Below are positions 48,401-59,024 of a stretch of 64,000 nucleotides of DNA, in pieces; position 1 is the first letter of the stretch; every line of letters starts with the position of its first letter. The notes beneath the pieces were generated by a model. That model ran no database searches, was not told the DNA's origin, and worked only from the letters and a program-made list of their open reading frames with translations. This DNA is from Isoetes taiwanensis (Eukaryota; Streptophyta; Lycopodiopsida; Isoetales; Isoetaceae). The translations under genes and the position numbers were made by a program. The DNA is taken from positions 13,768,283 to 13,832,282 of the forward strand of contig JAJEKV010000025.1 in the NCBI GenBank assembly GCA_021234155.1, written 5' to 3'.

Positions 48401-50101
48401 TTATGTGCCCTCATACAATGATATAGCATGGAGGTTGCTCATGGCCTTGTCCATCTCCCTTCTTGGGATCTTGTGTGTGTTGTCCTTTGCAGCGTGAGAA
48501 CTTGGATATGACCATACCACACACTCCACCAATTCCCTCCTTTGAGGGTCAGACATAATTGCCCTCCACTTCTTCTCCCCCAGCATCGGTGTATTGCTCC
48601 TTCAAGTTGCCCTTCTTGTGTCTCCCAATGGGCTCCCAATATTGAATTTGGAATCCGGGCCTAACTCCTCTCCATCAGGCATAGTGGTGGTTACATGAGA
48701 GTGCCACCCCTAACCATATTGGGCAGTCCTCATCATCGGGCCTTACTAGCACAAACTATCCTTCCTTGATGTCCTCAAAGGGATCCCACTCGGGGGAAGA
48801 TCAAACCACTTCGGCTTTGATGCCTTACTTCCCACAAACCACTTGGAACCCTTGTTGGGACCCAAGTGAGCATTCTTAGACGTGCTTGCACCTTGAGAAC
48901 CCTCCCATCTTGACTCCGGCAAGAACCCGCCTCTTAGCTCCCTCCCACATGGTCGCTCGGGTTTCCAAGCATGTCACAACTTTCTCCCAAGACTTGATTA
49001 GGGAGTCCATTTGATTTTTCTTAAGAGTGGAGGTGTGCTTTCCATTTCAACAACATCATCCCGGTGTGTTATGTAATCCTTGATGCCCTTCACCAGTTGG
49101 CTAGAGTCTTTGACCTGCCTTGAAGGGAGGTAGTGGTTTTGGTTGCCCTTTAGGAATGAGAACTTCACCGCCAGCACCCTTTGCCACAACTCGATACCTT
49201 GTACAGGCATCCACAACTTGTCACCGGGTCTCCACTTATATTGCATGATTGGTATTCCATCCCTAACCCAAAACTTGAACTGAAGTGGCTTTGTGTGTCC
49301 TGGTCAAATTTGGTCCTTACCATCTAGCAAGTATCCTTCTACAAATGATTTCCAACCGCAACCTCATCCATCAAAGAAAGCCATTGGGTTGGGGTCAATG
49401 ACTCTCAAAGACATCCATTAGTTCGGGGAGAGTGGTCACGTTTTCTCTCTTGAGCTTGGTGGAGAAAGTTCCAAAGAATCCATCTATATCATCATGCGTA
49501 TGCCCAACCATCATGAATCCCACTTTCACAACTTTGAATACTCCCACTTTCTTTGCCAAGTATGACATTGCCCCAAACATCCATCTATTCTTGTTTTCTT
49601 TCCAGTTGTCCAATCAACACATAGCTCCTCGGTGGTGATTTCTCAAGTAAGGGAAATCATCCCAAGTCCCTCCTTGATTCACTAGACACCTTGGATGTGA
49701 GCTTTTTATCGCCTTTGGTAACAAAGCGGTTGATCATCCATCAAAGCCTCAAAATGGGTCTCAAGGGGAATACCTCCTCCCTTCTATTGATCCTTTCTCT
49801 AGTGTTCTCGGGCACTTGAAAATAGAGCTCACATGGAAGTTTGGATCATCTCTCCATAGATCAAGCACAAAATGACCATATGTTCGGTTCCATGACCATG
49901 TGTTAATACACCCCCGGACTTACTTTCATCCGAAAAGCCGCGTTTTGACAACGCTTGGGTAAAGGATCTAGCTTTGGCAAGAAAGTCTTGTGTTGGTCCA
50001 TCTTATCATGAATTATACACAAAAATTTGTCCGGCTGCATCTCAGAAAATGTTCTCCACTGCCAATACAACTGTCGCAATTCTCCTCTTTCCATTATGAC
50101 C
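48401..50101 (-). pseudogene. DUF7869-type transposon-like protein, C-terminal half
   Basis: Continuing on the minus strand from the LINE insertion: IMERGELRQLYWQWRTFSE and KFLCIIHDKMDQHKTFLPKL (50094-49903), VLTHGHGTEHMVIL (about 49890), then the family signature LDNWKENKNRWMFGAMSYL, VGHTHDDIDGFFGTFSTKLK (49613-49395), and a C-terminal part (49246-48998, and frames down to 48401). The D...D/H-rich pattern (DKMDQHKT, LDN, GHTHDDID) is that of a large plant, algal and animal family annotated as DUF7869, often repeated in genomes and apparently mobile; the name is from memory. Several frameshifts show that it is dead. The N-terminal half lies at 54223-55445 beyond the LINE. Confidence 0.8.
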
Positions 50102-50170
50102 TAGCGCCTGCGTCTGCGTCGCGTACAGACAGGGCACCGAACAGGCCAACGTACCGGATCTGCAGAAACG

Positions 50171-50872
50171 ATGGCTGGGAAGGGGAAGAAACACGATTCT
50201 GATGTGGAGGATGATCTGCTAGCCCTTGTAAAACAGTTGGTTATCGATCTGAAGGCCTCCAGAACTGATCTTCGAGAAGCAAGGGAGGAAATCCGGGAAG
50301 CAAAAGAAGAAATTAAAACCTTGAGACAGACCGTTGAAGATTTGAAGGAATCCTTTAGAGAGATACAAGACATTCAGAACCCAGATCCACCAAAAACAGA
50401 AGAATTCGTTTACCAAATTACAAGCAGTATTGAAACTCAAGTTTCTTCTTTATTTGCTCAAGAACAAGAAAGGTTATCAGAGCATGAGGATAGGGCTCAA
50501 AGGGCAAAGAATCTGCTGATAGTTGGAATTCAAGAAGAAGAAGGAGAGAACACACATGATGTAGCTGAAGCCTTCTTCCAATCCACTATGCATTTGGCAT
50601 CTTCTGAATTTGTCTACAGTAGAAGAATTGGTAAACAGATTGAGGGAAGGAACCGTCCTATTCTGGTAAAATTTGCCAGCATAGATGCAAGAGAACGAGT
50701 AGTGCGACATAGGAGCCATTTGAAAGGACATAAAATATGGTTGAATGACGATTTGACAGTGCAACAACAGAAGGAACGCAAGCAACTTCTTGAAGAGGTA
50801 AGAAAACTGAAGGAGGAAGGTAAGCAAGCTTACATTGTCAATAACAAATTGGTGATAAAAAACCGTGCATAG
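50171..50872 (+). CDS. LINE ORF1: coiled-coil nucleic-acid-binding protein
   Basis: A 233-residue protein, intact, with ATG at 50171 about 70 bp from the element's start. Residues 15-75 are a leucine/glutamate heptad coiled coil (IREAKEEIKTLRQTVEDLKE). Residues about 105-230 resemble the RRM plus C-terminal domain of L1/CR1-type ORF1 proteins: RAKNLLIVGIQEEE, FVYSRRIGKQIEGRNRPILV, then GHKIWLNDDLTVQQQKERKQ. Such proteins trimerise, coat the element's RNA and act as nucleic-acid chaperones. It ends in a single TAG that lies in the same frame as ORF2. Confidence 0.85.
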   Translation: MAGKGKKHDSDVEDDLLALVKQLVIDLKASRTDLREAREEIREAKEEIKTLRQTVEDLKESFREIQDIQNPDPPKTEEFVYQITSSIETQVSSLFAQEQERLSEHEDRAQRAKNLLIVGIQEEEGENTHDVAEAFFQSTMHLASSEFVYSRRIGKQIEGRNRPILVKFASIDARERVVRHRSHLKGHKIWLNDDLTVQQQKERKQLLEEVRKLKEEGKQAYIVNNKLVIKNRA

Positions 50873-53803
50873 GGAAATGAGGCCCTTCGGTTTCTAGTTT
50901 GGAATGCTCATGGTCTAAATGAGACTCTAATCATTAGCAATCTGTCTGTGTTTCAAGAGCATGATATACTGGCATTTACAGAAACTTGGGAGCACGAGAC
51001 GAATAGAGTTCTGGAGATTCCAGGATTTTGTTTGTTGGATTCAGCTTGGAATTTTCAAGGTAACAGTAGGAGAGGTTGGGGGGGGATTGCGTGTTATATT
51101 AAGGAGAAATTCTCACGTTCCGTTACATTAGCAAGTAAGGATCCTTTTGCTCAATATATTTGGTTGAAAATATGTACAGGTGAATCCGTGGCATATCTGG
51201 CCATAGTTTATTATGCGCCGTTGGAACCTGTTCCATCACCAATATATAATAACAATGGATTGACTGTAGATGATCCTTTTGTACATTTGGCATCAGAGGT
51301 GGCTTCTTTTAGGCATCAAGGTGATGTTTTTGTGGTTGGGGATTTGAATGGAAGGATCGCAAATCAGCAAGCTATCCTATTATCAGGAGAAGGTAGTCCT
51401 TTGTGGTTAAAGGAATGCTTGGATGAAGAATCGTGTTGGCCTCGAAAATCTGATGACTACGGTATGAACAAAATGGGTAAGCATGTGCTTTCATTTTGTG
51501 AATCCTTTAATCTTATCATTCTTAACGGATTGACTAGATACCCAGGATCTGGTTGTTATACATGTGCTCAACCGAATGGGAACAGTGTTGTAGATTTGAT
51601 GATGTGTGAGCCTGCGGCATTGAGATATATCTCACGTTTCCAGGTTTTGATGAAGACGCCAGATTCCGATCATATGCCACTATCATTTTGCATGAATGCA
51701 AAGCTTCCTAGCCGAGCACTTATGGAATGCCATCTCTCCAGGTTGAAGCTCAATTTTAAAGTGGCAGAAAAGTATAAGGCAGAATTGACTGACAAAATCA
51801 CCAGCCTGCAGCTATCTGGATCTATCGAGGAGAAAAGCCAGTTATTGACAGAAACGATTTTGGATGTAGGAAGAGCGGTCTTTGGGTGTACATCTCACAA
51901 GTCAAAAAGGCGTGTCTCGAAATGGTTTGATCATGAATGTCTAGCAGCTAAAAAAGCATATATGCAGTCACATACTGTACATAATCAAAGGTTTTACAGA
52001 GCAATAACAAGAAGAAAAAAACGTGTCTGGTTGAGGAGGCATCAAGAGAGACTAATGGATGAAGTGGAAATTGAGCCTAAGAGGTTTTGGGGACGTGTCA
52101 AAAAGAAAACTGTGGTAGGGGATTTAAAAAGAGATGACCTTTTATCCCTAACATCTGAATTATATTGTGCGGATGGTCAAAACAGCTTCTGTTATCATAG
52201 TGTTGCTCCGCCATTATTCACAACAGAAGATGTGAGCTTAGCGCTCAAGAAAATGGATAATGGGCGCACCTGTGACTCTTTGGGTATGTACATTGAGTTA
52301 GTAAAGTGGGGAGGACGACATCTTCACGGTCTGCTAGCCCAATTGTGTAATGATGCTCTTCAAAGAGGATCCTTTCCGGATGCTTGGTGTTTGAATAGGG
52401 TGGTACCGATCCATAAGGGTGGCAATCAGGATGATGTGCGGAATTACAGGACTATTCTAGTTAGCAATGTATTTGCTAAGTTGTTTGCCGCCATGCTTGA
52501 ACATAAGATTTCCACTTGGGCAGACGAAAAAGATATGCGGGCTGCTGGGCAAGCAGGCTTTAGGAAAGCACATTCTACGCTTGATCACCTTGTCACACTA
52601 AGAGTTATCACAGAGGGGGGAAAGGGCCAAGGTAACAAAAGATTCTTGGCATTCATAGACCTCACAAAGGCATTTGATCGTGCTAAACGAGCAGATTTGG
52701 TTGAGAGGCTGGAATGGTTACAGGTTCCAGGTGAACTTAGACAAGCTGTTGCTTGTCTTTACAAAAAGGTATTAGTTGAGCTTTCTTTCCCCTTTGCAGG
52801 TCATGAGAAGTTGGAGAACACGATAGGGGTGAAACAAGGTTGTCCGTGCTCACCTACATTATTTGGGCTCTTTATTGATGAGTTAGAAAATTGGATGGAG
52901 AGACTTGGTGGTATGGGTGCTCAGCTTGGTAGGTATGTATTACAGATTTTGCTATTTGCTGATGACATTGTGCTTATTTCAAAAAACCCCAGTGGTCTAC
53001 AAAGACATCTTGATGTCTTAAGTGCGTTTTGTTTAGAAAAAGAGATGCAGGTTAATCCAGGCAAATCAAAGGTTATGGTTTTTGGAGGTAAAGATGACAC
53101 AGTATTTACTATAGGAGGATTTGCTTTGGAAAAAGTAAGTACCTATAAATATTTGGGAATTGAGGTAAGCAACAACTATAGGTGGACGGTTGCGGCTCGG
53201 AAACGTGCTTCAGGGGGGATGCGTGCTTTTTATAGTATGCTGCATCAATGTAAATTGAATAACTTTGAGTATTGGAAATTACGAAGGCTACTCTTTGGAG
53301 TGCAGGTTAAGTCAGTAGTCTTGTATGGGAGCCCGGTTTGGGGGCCAGGACTCTCGCAGAAATGCTGGAGTGAAATTGAAAAGGTACAAAAGAGGTTTTT
53401 GCTTAGTGAATTGGGAGCTAAACCTCAAACTCCATATAGTATGTTGTTGGCTGAAGCTGGTTTCCTTCCACTTGAAGTTGAAGCACTGTGTAGAACCATC
53501 ACATATGTGAATAGGGTTCTGTCTTTGGATGATGATAGATTTCCCCGTGTTGCTCTTGAGCAATCTAGGGACAAGGGATGGTATTGTGAGGTCAGAAGAT
53601 GGTGCGCAAGGTGGCTTAACTCAGATTCATGGCCGATGTCACGGAACTTTAAAGAAGTTTATGAGCATGTGAAGATCAGGGTGTTGGATAAGTTGTGGAG
53701 ACTTGATCCTGAAGGAGATGTGAAGAAACGATTTTATATGGAAGAAATAAATGGGCTGGATGCTTATGAAGAACAACCTTATTTGCTATCATATGTAAGG
53801 TGA
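50873..53803 (+). CDS. LINE ORF2: APE-type endonuclease and reverse transcriptase
   Basis: The open frame follows the ORF1 stop directly. The endonuclease domain starts at FLVWNAHGLNE (about 50891) with the FTETWEHE glutamate motif, VVGDLNGRI (about 51335) and SDHMPLSF (51665), so its active-site pattern is complete. The reverse transcriptase shows GQAGFRKAHSTLDHL, FLAFIDLTKAFDRAKR, QGCPCSPTLFGLFIDEL and the catalytic FADDIVLIS (about 52955-52981), then YLGIEVSN and VVLYGSPVWGPG. It nicks target DNA and copies the element's RNA in place. The first in-frame ATG is at 51464, about 198 codons in and past the GDLNGR motif, so normal AUG initiation would remove half of the endonuclease. The frame stops at 53803; the expected C-terminal zinc knuckle region follows in other frames (ECASYEHVRASHG, about 53945), so the C-terminus is frameshifted. 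Confidence 0.93.
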   Translation, partial: GNEALRFLVWNAHGLNETLIISNLSVFQEHDILAFTETWEHETNRVLEIPGFCLLDSAWNFQGNSRRGWGGIACYIKEKFSRSVTLASKDPFAQYIWLKICTGESVAYLAIVYYAPLEPVPSPIYNNNGLTVDDPFVHLASEVASFRHQGDVFVVGDLNGRIANQQAILLSGEGSPLWLKECLDEESCWPRKSDDYGMNKMGKHVLSFCESFNLIILNGLTRYPGSGCYTCAQPNGNSVVDLMMCEPAALRYISRFQVLMKTPDSDHMPLSFCMNAKLPSRALMECHLSRLKLNFKVAEKYKAELTDKITSLQLSGSIEEKSQLLTETILDVGRAVFGCTSHKSKRRVSKWFDHECLAAKKAYMQSHTVHNQRFYRAITRRKKRVWLRRHQERLMDEVEIEPKRFWGRVKKKTVVGDLKRDDLLSLTSELYCADGQNSFCYHSVAPPLFTTEDVSLALKKMDNGRTCDSLGMYIELVKWGGRHLHGLLAQLCNDALQRGSFPDAWCLNRVVPIHKGGNQDDVRNYRTILVSNVFAKLFAAMLEHKISTWADEKDMRAAGQAGFRKAHSTLDHLVTLRVITEGGKGQGNKRFLAFIDLTKAFDRAKRADLVERLEWLQVPGELRQAVACLYKKVLVELSFPFAGHEKLENTIGVKQGCPCSPTLFGLFIDELENWMERLGGMGAQLGRYVLQILLFADDIVLISKNPSGLQRHLDVLSAFCLEKEMQVNPGKSKVMVFGGKDDTVFTIGGFALEKVSTYKYLGIEVSNNYRWTVAARKRASGGMRAFYSMLHQCKLNNFEYWKLRRLLFGVQVKSVVLYGSPVWGPGLSQKCWSEIEKVQKRFLLSELGAKPQTPYSMLLAEAGFLPLEVEALCRTITYVNRVLSLDDDRFPRVALEQSRDKGWYCEVRRWCARWLNSDSWPMSRNFKEVYEHVKIRVLDKLWRLDPEGDVKKRFYMEEINGLDAYEEQPYLLSYVR

Positions 53804-54222
53804 AAAATCGTATGTTGATTTTCGATTAAAGGCTGTCATCACATGCCTTGCATATAGAAACGGTGGGCCACTACATCCACGAGAGATATTGCTTGGGTTG
53901 TTTAGATCCGATTGGTTGAAACCGAAAGCAACATACCTTTCTAGAATGTGCTTCTTATGAGCATGTTAGGGCCAGCCATGGTATCCATGCAGCTACATTG
54001 AGTGAGCTTTGGAGACTACCTGCGCAAGTCTTAAGCTCGTATATTAGAGATGTTTGGTCTGAAAGAGGCGATATCATGGAGTTATTTAATTTAATGTCTG
54101 ACTTTGACACGCAGATGGTGCTTTGAGATAAGTGACTTATTTTGATGTATTATGCCATAGAGGCCTGGGGGCCTAAAAATGGCTTGATTAATATCATTAT
54201 CATTATCATTATCATTATCATT

Positions 54223-55445
54223 TGGTCCCTTTGGTGATCTGCAAATTGCTCCCTAATTGCCATTCTTTCTTTCTCTATTGCAGTTGATGCAAGTGTATCC
54301 TTGAGTTGAATGCAAGTGTTGCACTTTGAGAATGGCATGTGTTGTAGGACACTCACGTCCGAGAAGTGAGTGCTCCATAACTTCTTGAAAATGTGATTGA
54401 GAAAGAGGCCTACCTCCGGTGGTTTCTAGGATGGAGTTGACCTCCTTAAGGCACTCCTTACGGATATAGTGTTGTGGCAACACTCTTTGCACCACTCGCA
54501 CAGGTGCTCGTTCACCTTCGACTTGTGAGGCATAGATTGAGACATGTATCTCACAAAGCTCTCAAGGCTGCAGAATGGCCTTTAGAGTATTTGCTCTAGT
54601 TTTCAAAGTGAGTGCATTACCATGTTGGAACAAAGTGTGCCCTTTTCTAACCTGCTCCCAGTATCTGTAAAATGAAGACTTGCTCACCCCAAGAATCCAT
54701 CTCAATGCTCTCATACATACCTTCATGCCCCTCAATTGATATAGTAGCCGTCCTGTGTTTTCATCATAGCTGGAATTCCTACACAAGGAGTAAATGAAAT
54801 TAATCCTATCTTTTGAAGTTGTCCAATGTATTGGGACCTTATCTCCCGACGAGGTCATCCACATTGTATCTGCCTTTGTGCAATCTAGGTTGCAACACTC
54901 TTGTCCCCTAATTGCCTCCAGGTTTTCTTTGGTTGGTGCCATACTTTCCATCCTTTCTAAATATTTGTCACTTCTAGGCTTCTTGGGCACCTTTGGCTGC
55001 CTTTTATGAAAGACATAGCGTCTCTTCCTTGTGATCAAAGGATGCTCATCGACCACCAAATCTTCCACATGACCTTGGGTGGGCCTTGGGGTGTGTAGTT
55101 CAGTAGGGCAATCTAGAGTATCACCATTCTTGTGTGTAATATATCTAATTGGCCATCTCAACCGGAAGCTTGGGACTCCGCTGACCCCCGAGCACACAAT
55201 GCAATCACTAGAGCTTCCACAGGGGCATGATTGTATCAACCGATAAGAAGCTTCACAATGCCAACTCCAAGATGTTCATCTCCCAGCCTCTCATCATTCA
55301 CACTATCAAATGGATCAGCTAGGTTATTATACCCTCTGCAAATACTGATGCAGTTTGCAAGGGTGCAACAAAAGGCAACCCATCTTCCTCCATTGGAGCC
55401 TAGGGCAATGGCCTCCTTTGGACTTCCTGGCTCCATTTTACTCAT
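54223..55445 (-). pseudogene. DUF7869-type transposon-like protein, N-terminal half
   Basis: An ATG at 55445 opens a short frame, followed by a long one (55239-54562). That frame has a Cys-rich patch near its start (CPCGSSSDCIVC), a basic linker, ECCNLDCTKADTMWM, and GMKVCMRALRWILGVSKSSF, the segment that precedes the core in this family. In changing frames follow SFVRYMSQSMPHKSKVNEHL (about 54560-54500), ECLKEVNSILETTGG and FSKCNTCIQLKDTLA, then FADHQRDQ at the LINE junction. The Cys pairs suggest zinc binding. Frameshifts near 54562 and 54400 make it a pseudogene. Together with 48401-50101 it makes one ~3 kb gene split by the LINE. Confidence 0.75.
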
Positions 55446-57000
55446 CTCACATGTTCCTGAATGAAAAAGCTCACATTAAAACCATATAGCCCCAAACACC
55501 ACAAATATGACCATATGAACCATATAAAACCATACAAACATATTAAATATAATCATATTATATCATACAACCATATTAACTAAAATCATACAACCATATT
55601 AACTAAAATCATATAACCATATTAAAGCATACAACCACACTCATTCTAAACCATATGTAAACATTGTAAACATATATAACCATTGAAACTATTCAACCAT
55701 TGAAACCTTATTAAATACATAAGATAACATATATAAACATATAACCTACCCTTTCATATCTTGTCATGTCCACGTAAAGCCTCTTGAGGCTGAAACCGTG
55801 GCCATGTCGACAATCACTGCTTGCCGTCGTCATGGAGGGCATGGCCCTGCGTGACAATGGTTTTATTATTGCACTTTCACGAGGGTTCGGGTGCGGCCAG
55901 TGCTTGCACCCTCTTCCTCTCCCCGACCATTCTTCCTCCCCTGTTTTCTCTGATCACTCATCCTCCCTGTTTCCTTAGGGCCAGCTTTACGATTTAGGCG
56001 ATCGATCGAACCGAAGCGATTCAAAGGCCATCTTATGACATGAGCTTGGTCGACGGATCAAGGCGCTTCAGTGCGCCGAAGTTCTGCCAGATTCATTGTT
56101 CGGCGAGGAAGATTCACCTTTCTGAGAAGAAAGTGAGGCCCTTTTAGTGCTGCTTTTTTTTTTACGTAAGTCCTTTAGTGCATTTTTACTTATATTACAT
56201 TTGTTAGAGGCTCTTATTGATCCCGATACAATTTCGGCCCAGAAATCCTTATTCACGCTTTGCCAACGACTATACCCACATGGAAGGCGAACTTCGAAGC
56301 CTCCTCCTCATCAAACAAATCTTCGAGGTATGTTTTTGTAATATCATACCCTTTTTAATCTCATTTCTGCATCTTGTTCTCCAGCTTTTCTCTGTACTCT
56401 TCTCCACTTGTTCTCTGTTTTTCTCATTGATCAAACTAATCTCTTTGTTATCTGTTTCCCCTTTGTATTGTTTTACTGTTTTTGTTATCTTTTTCTTGCT
56501 TGTGGTTGAATTGAATACATTGTACGGGCACAAGTGAGAATAGTGGTTAGAGTAGTAGCAAGCAACCGAGATAGAAATCATCGAGGTGGTGTTAGGAACT
56601 AAGATATTGCGAGCATTAGCGAGAACATAACTAGGAATGTCTTTCTCCCAGCCAAGAACTAAGAATAGGAATTGCTTCACGGAATCTCCATTTCTAACTC
56701 CACGGCAAATCCACTGCAGGAGACATGCAGAAGGGAGTGGCGAAGTTGGGAATACTTCAGCTTGCCAGCGGTCGGGGAAATGCGGGCCTTCTTCTCACTG
56801 CGCCCCGAGTGAGAACTTCCCCGACTTTCATGGCGAGAAGAGGTGTACACAGATTTGTTGGCGGGATGAGATTCGACTTCGCGATTGGATACCGCGGCTA
56901 CCCAATGTCTTCACATTCTTTAGAACCCTGCAGCCTTCGACTTCGTGAGTGAGGAAATGTAATCTGCCAATGGCTCTTTGTCGTCATGGTGACTCCGCGA
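55446..57000. other. Flank of the DUF7869-type gene with AT-rich tandem repeats
   Basis: At about 55495-55760 ACCATATTAACTAAAATC-type units and variants (ATACAACCATATTAA) are repeated many times. From 55770 the sequence becomes GC-richer and leads into the hairpin-bearing region. Open frames are short and unrecognised. A poly-T run is at 56152. Confidence 0.5.
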
Positions 57001-57004
57001 TCGA

Positions 57005-58108
57005 GCCCCTCTCCTTTGAACCATGCTCATGAATGTGCGAAGAGGGGCCCGGCTCCGTGGGTGGAGCTCAGCGACAACCGCAGTTGCTGGCCGCTTACTG
57101 CGACTTCGTGAGTCAAAGAAAGCGCGGGCTCCTAGTGCACTCTAGAGCTGGCCTGTGAGAGCGTCTTAACCACTCTCCTTCTATCTTCCTCGGACATTGC
57201 GAAGGAAGTGGTTTCCTTTGTCTGCCAGGCCAGATCTTAACGGCAATTCTCACGTATTGGATGCGGTGGCCTCTACCCAATCAAAGGCCGTCTCCTTGAA
57301 CCATCTTAAATCCGAGGAATATTGTAAGAAGGATGGGCTCTGATTAGGTGGAGTCTTTGGCGGCTTTCTCGGCTTTTCGACTTGAGTCGAGAAACGCCGC
57401 CTGCTACCGCACTCTAGAGCTGGCGCTTGAGCCGGTCTTAACAACTCTCCTTCTATCTTCCTCGGACATTGCAGGGAAGTTGTTTTTTTGGTCTGCGGGC
57501 CAACTAGCCAACCTAGAGGGAAACCCCGAGCTTCTTTGTATGCATTCTCGGGTGATGGGAATGCCTTACCCAACGGCACTCCATGTGTACCATCGTAGGA
57601 GTTCTCGATGGCTAAGGCATTCTAATGCGTCAAAATGTTCCTGCAAAGCCAACTCTGCCGCGAAACCATAGAGCTTCTTGCATGCGCATTCGCCTGTGAT
57701 GGAATGCCTTAACCAACAGGCACTCATTGTGTACTACTTAGAGTTCTGGATGTGAAGCATTCTCGACTTGCGTCGAAATGTGGAAACGGCGATATGATCG
57801 CATTCTCGGCTGCTTAAGTCGAGAATCATAACCGACCAATTCTGTGTATGGTAGCGGTGGCCTCGACCCGGTCGAGTCACTCTCCTTGAACCATCTTCGT
57901 CAAGTATTGCGAAGGGAGGGGCTCGGACTGGGTGGAGGCCTCTACAACTAACCAGGGGGAAACCACGAGAGAGGAAGCCAAGGCTTGCATTCTCTACAAG
58001 TCTTGCACTTTCTATTCTCCTGTTTTTTAGTCCCCCAAGTGCCTCTAGCATAATGCGAGCCACTCTCCTTGAACCATCTTCCTCGAATATTGCGAAGAGG
58101 AGTGGTTC
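57005..58108. repeat. Hairpin family with conserved core and co-varying stems
   Basis: Related hairpins lie at 57005-57048, 57168-57213, 57268-57353, 57440-57484, 57859-57940 and 58057-58108. The loop side is conserved (CTCCTT, then a variant of GAACCATCTTCCTCG, then ATTGCGAAG) while the stems differ and stay complementary: GCCCCTCT with AGAGGGGC; AACCACT with AGTGGTT; AACAACT with AGTTGTT; GAGCCACTC with GAGTGGTTC. The long arms at 57271/57341 and 57861/57926 share CTC-ACCC / GGGTGGAG pairing. The 57168 hairpin has an additional outer stem CTGGCCTG (57149) with CAGGCCAG (57225). Function is unknown; a structured RNA or the footprint of a foldback-type mobile unit is possible. Confidence 0.8.
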
Positions 58109-59024
58109 GGACGGTGGAGCCCCTCGGAACTAACTACAAGAGGATGCATTTGAACCGCATCTCCACGGGCCTTAGTCTAGCCTGATCTATGTACAACATT
58201 CCAAGTAAGCAGTCCATGAAAAACACACCTAAAGCGGGCTGTTCTTTACCCCCGATCCATTGTTTCCTTCTTGAGCATCTCAACCCGAGAGTAAATCATC
58301 TCGAAGGTGAAAAATGCTGGACAAGGAAAGCGATGAATCCGTCGAACTTATCGGCAGTTCCATTATTTAAACACATACGGCATGTTCTACAAGCGAAATA
58401 ACATAGGCATCTTCAAACTCACCTCTTCACGCGGTAATTCCTTGAGCCCTTTGTATCACGGATCCCGCACCTCACCTAGAGTCTTTGCTTCTTCATGCGG
58501 TCTCTTCAAGAGTGTATTCGCATCTAATACTTGTATCACTGCGATTCTCATTATCCCCGGATTCCATGCGCGCGGTGTAGAGTTCAGGTAATAAGCGGCT
58601 CCTCTCCACTTCCTACCTTAGCTCCGTGCTCATCGATCAAATCAAGCGCTTGCAATAGGGACGCGGTCGGGGAAAACACATATGCAAAGGCGCCGTTGGC
58701 AGCTTACCGGCGTCGCTGGGCGCCATTCCGAAGTCGCTAACGGTCGATGCTCCCCTCGAACTCGAGGTCCCCAATGCCTTGAGGGGAAGATAAACCACGC
58801 TCGCTCACTTAGTCCCTTGATGTGATTAAATTTCGAAATAGTGTTTGGCGGGCTAAAAGCCGACCGTCTTTGTACCCTTAGCCAGCTTCTTTTCATAAAT
58901 GATTGCATGTCCTTAACTTCAAATTAAAGAACACGCCCGATCTTTTTACATGCAGTCCTAAAACTCACAACGCGGAGGAGACTTAATTTCTGAGGGGTCG
59001 AAGAGGATGAGAGGGCATCTGAAC
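58109..59024. other. GC-richer stretch, no gene recognised
   Basis: Open frames occur on both strands but carry no family motif. The composition resembles the decayed coding region that follows, so it may hold unrecognised exons or the promoter of the gene starting at 59025. Confidence 0.35.

Larger units (their letters stand above)
50101..54222 (+). mobile_element. Nearly full-length two-ORF LINE (non-LTR retrotransposon)
   Basis: The element begins near 50101 with a GC-rich 70-bp leader, has ORF1 (50171-50872) and ORF2 (50873-53803), and ends in a TATCAT-type microsatellite tail (about 54190-54222). On the minus strand the interrupted host frame reads ...FADHQRDQ directly before the tail side and VIMERGEL directly after the leader side, so the insertion is nearly seamless. 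I see no clear target-site duplication. Long open frames show that it is young compared with the other elements in the window. Confidence 0.93.
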
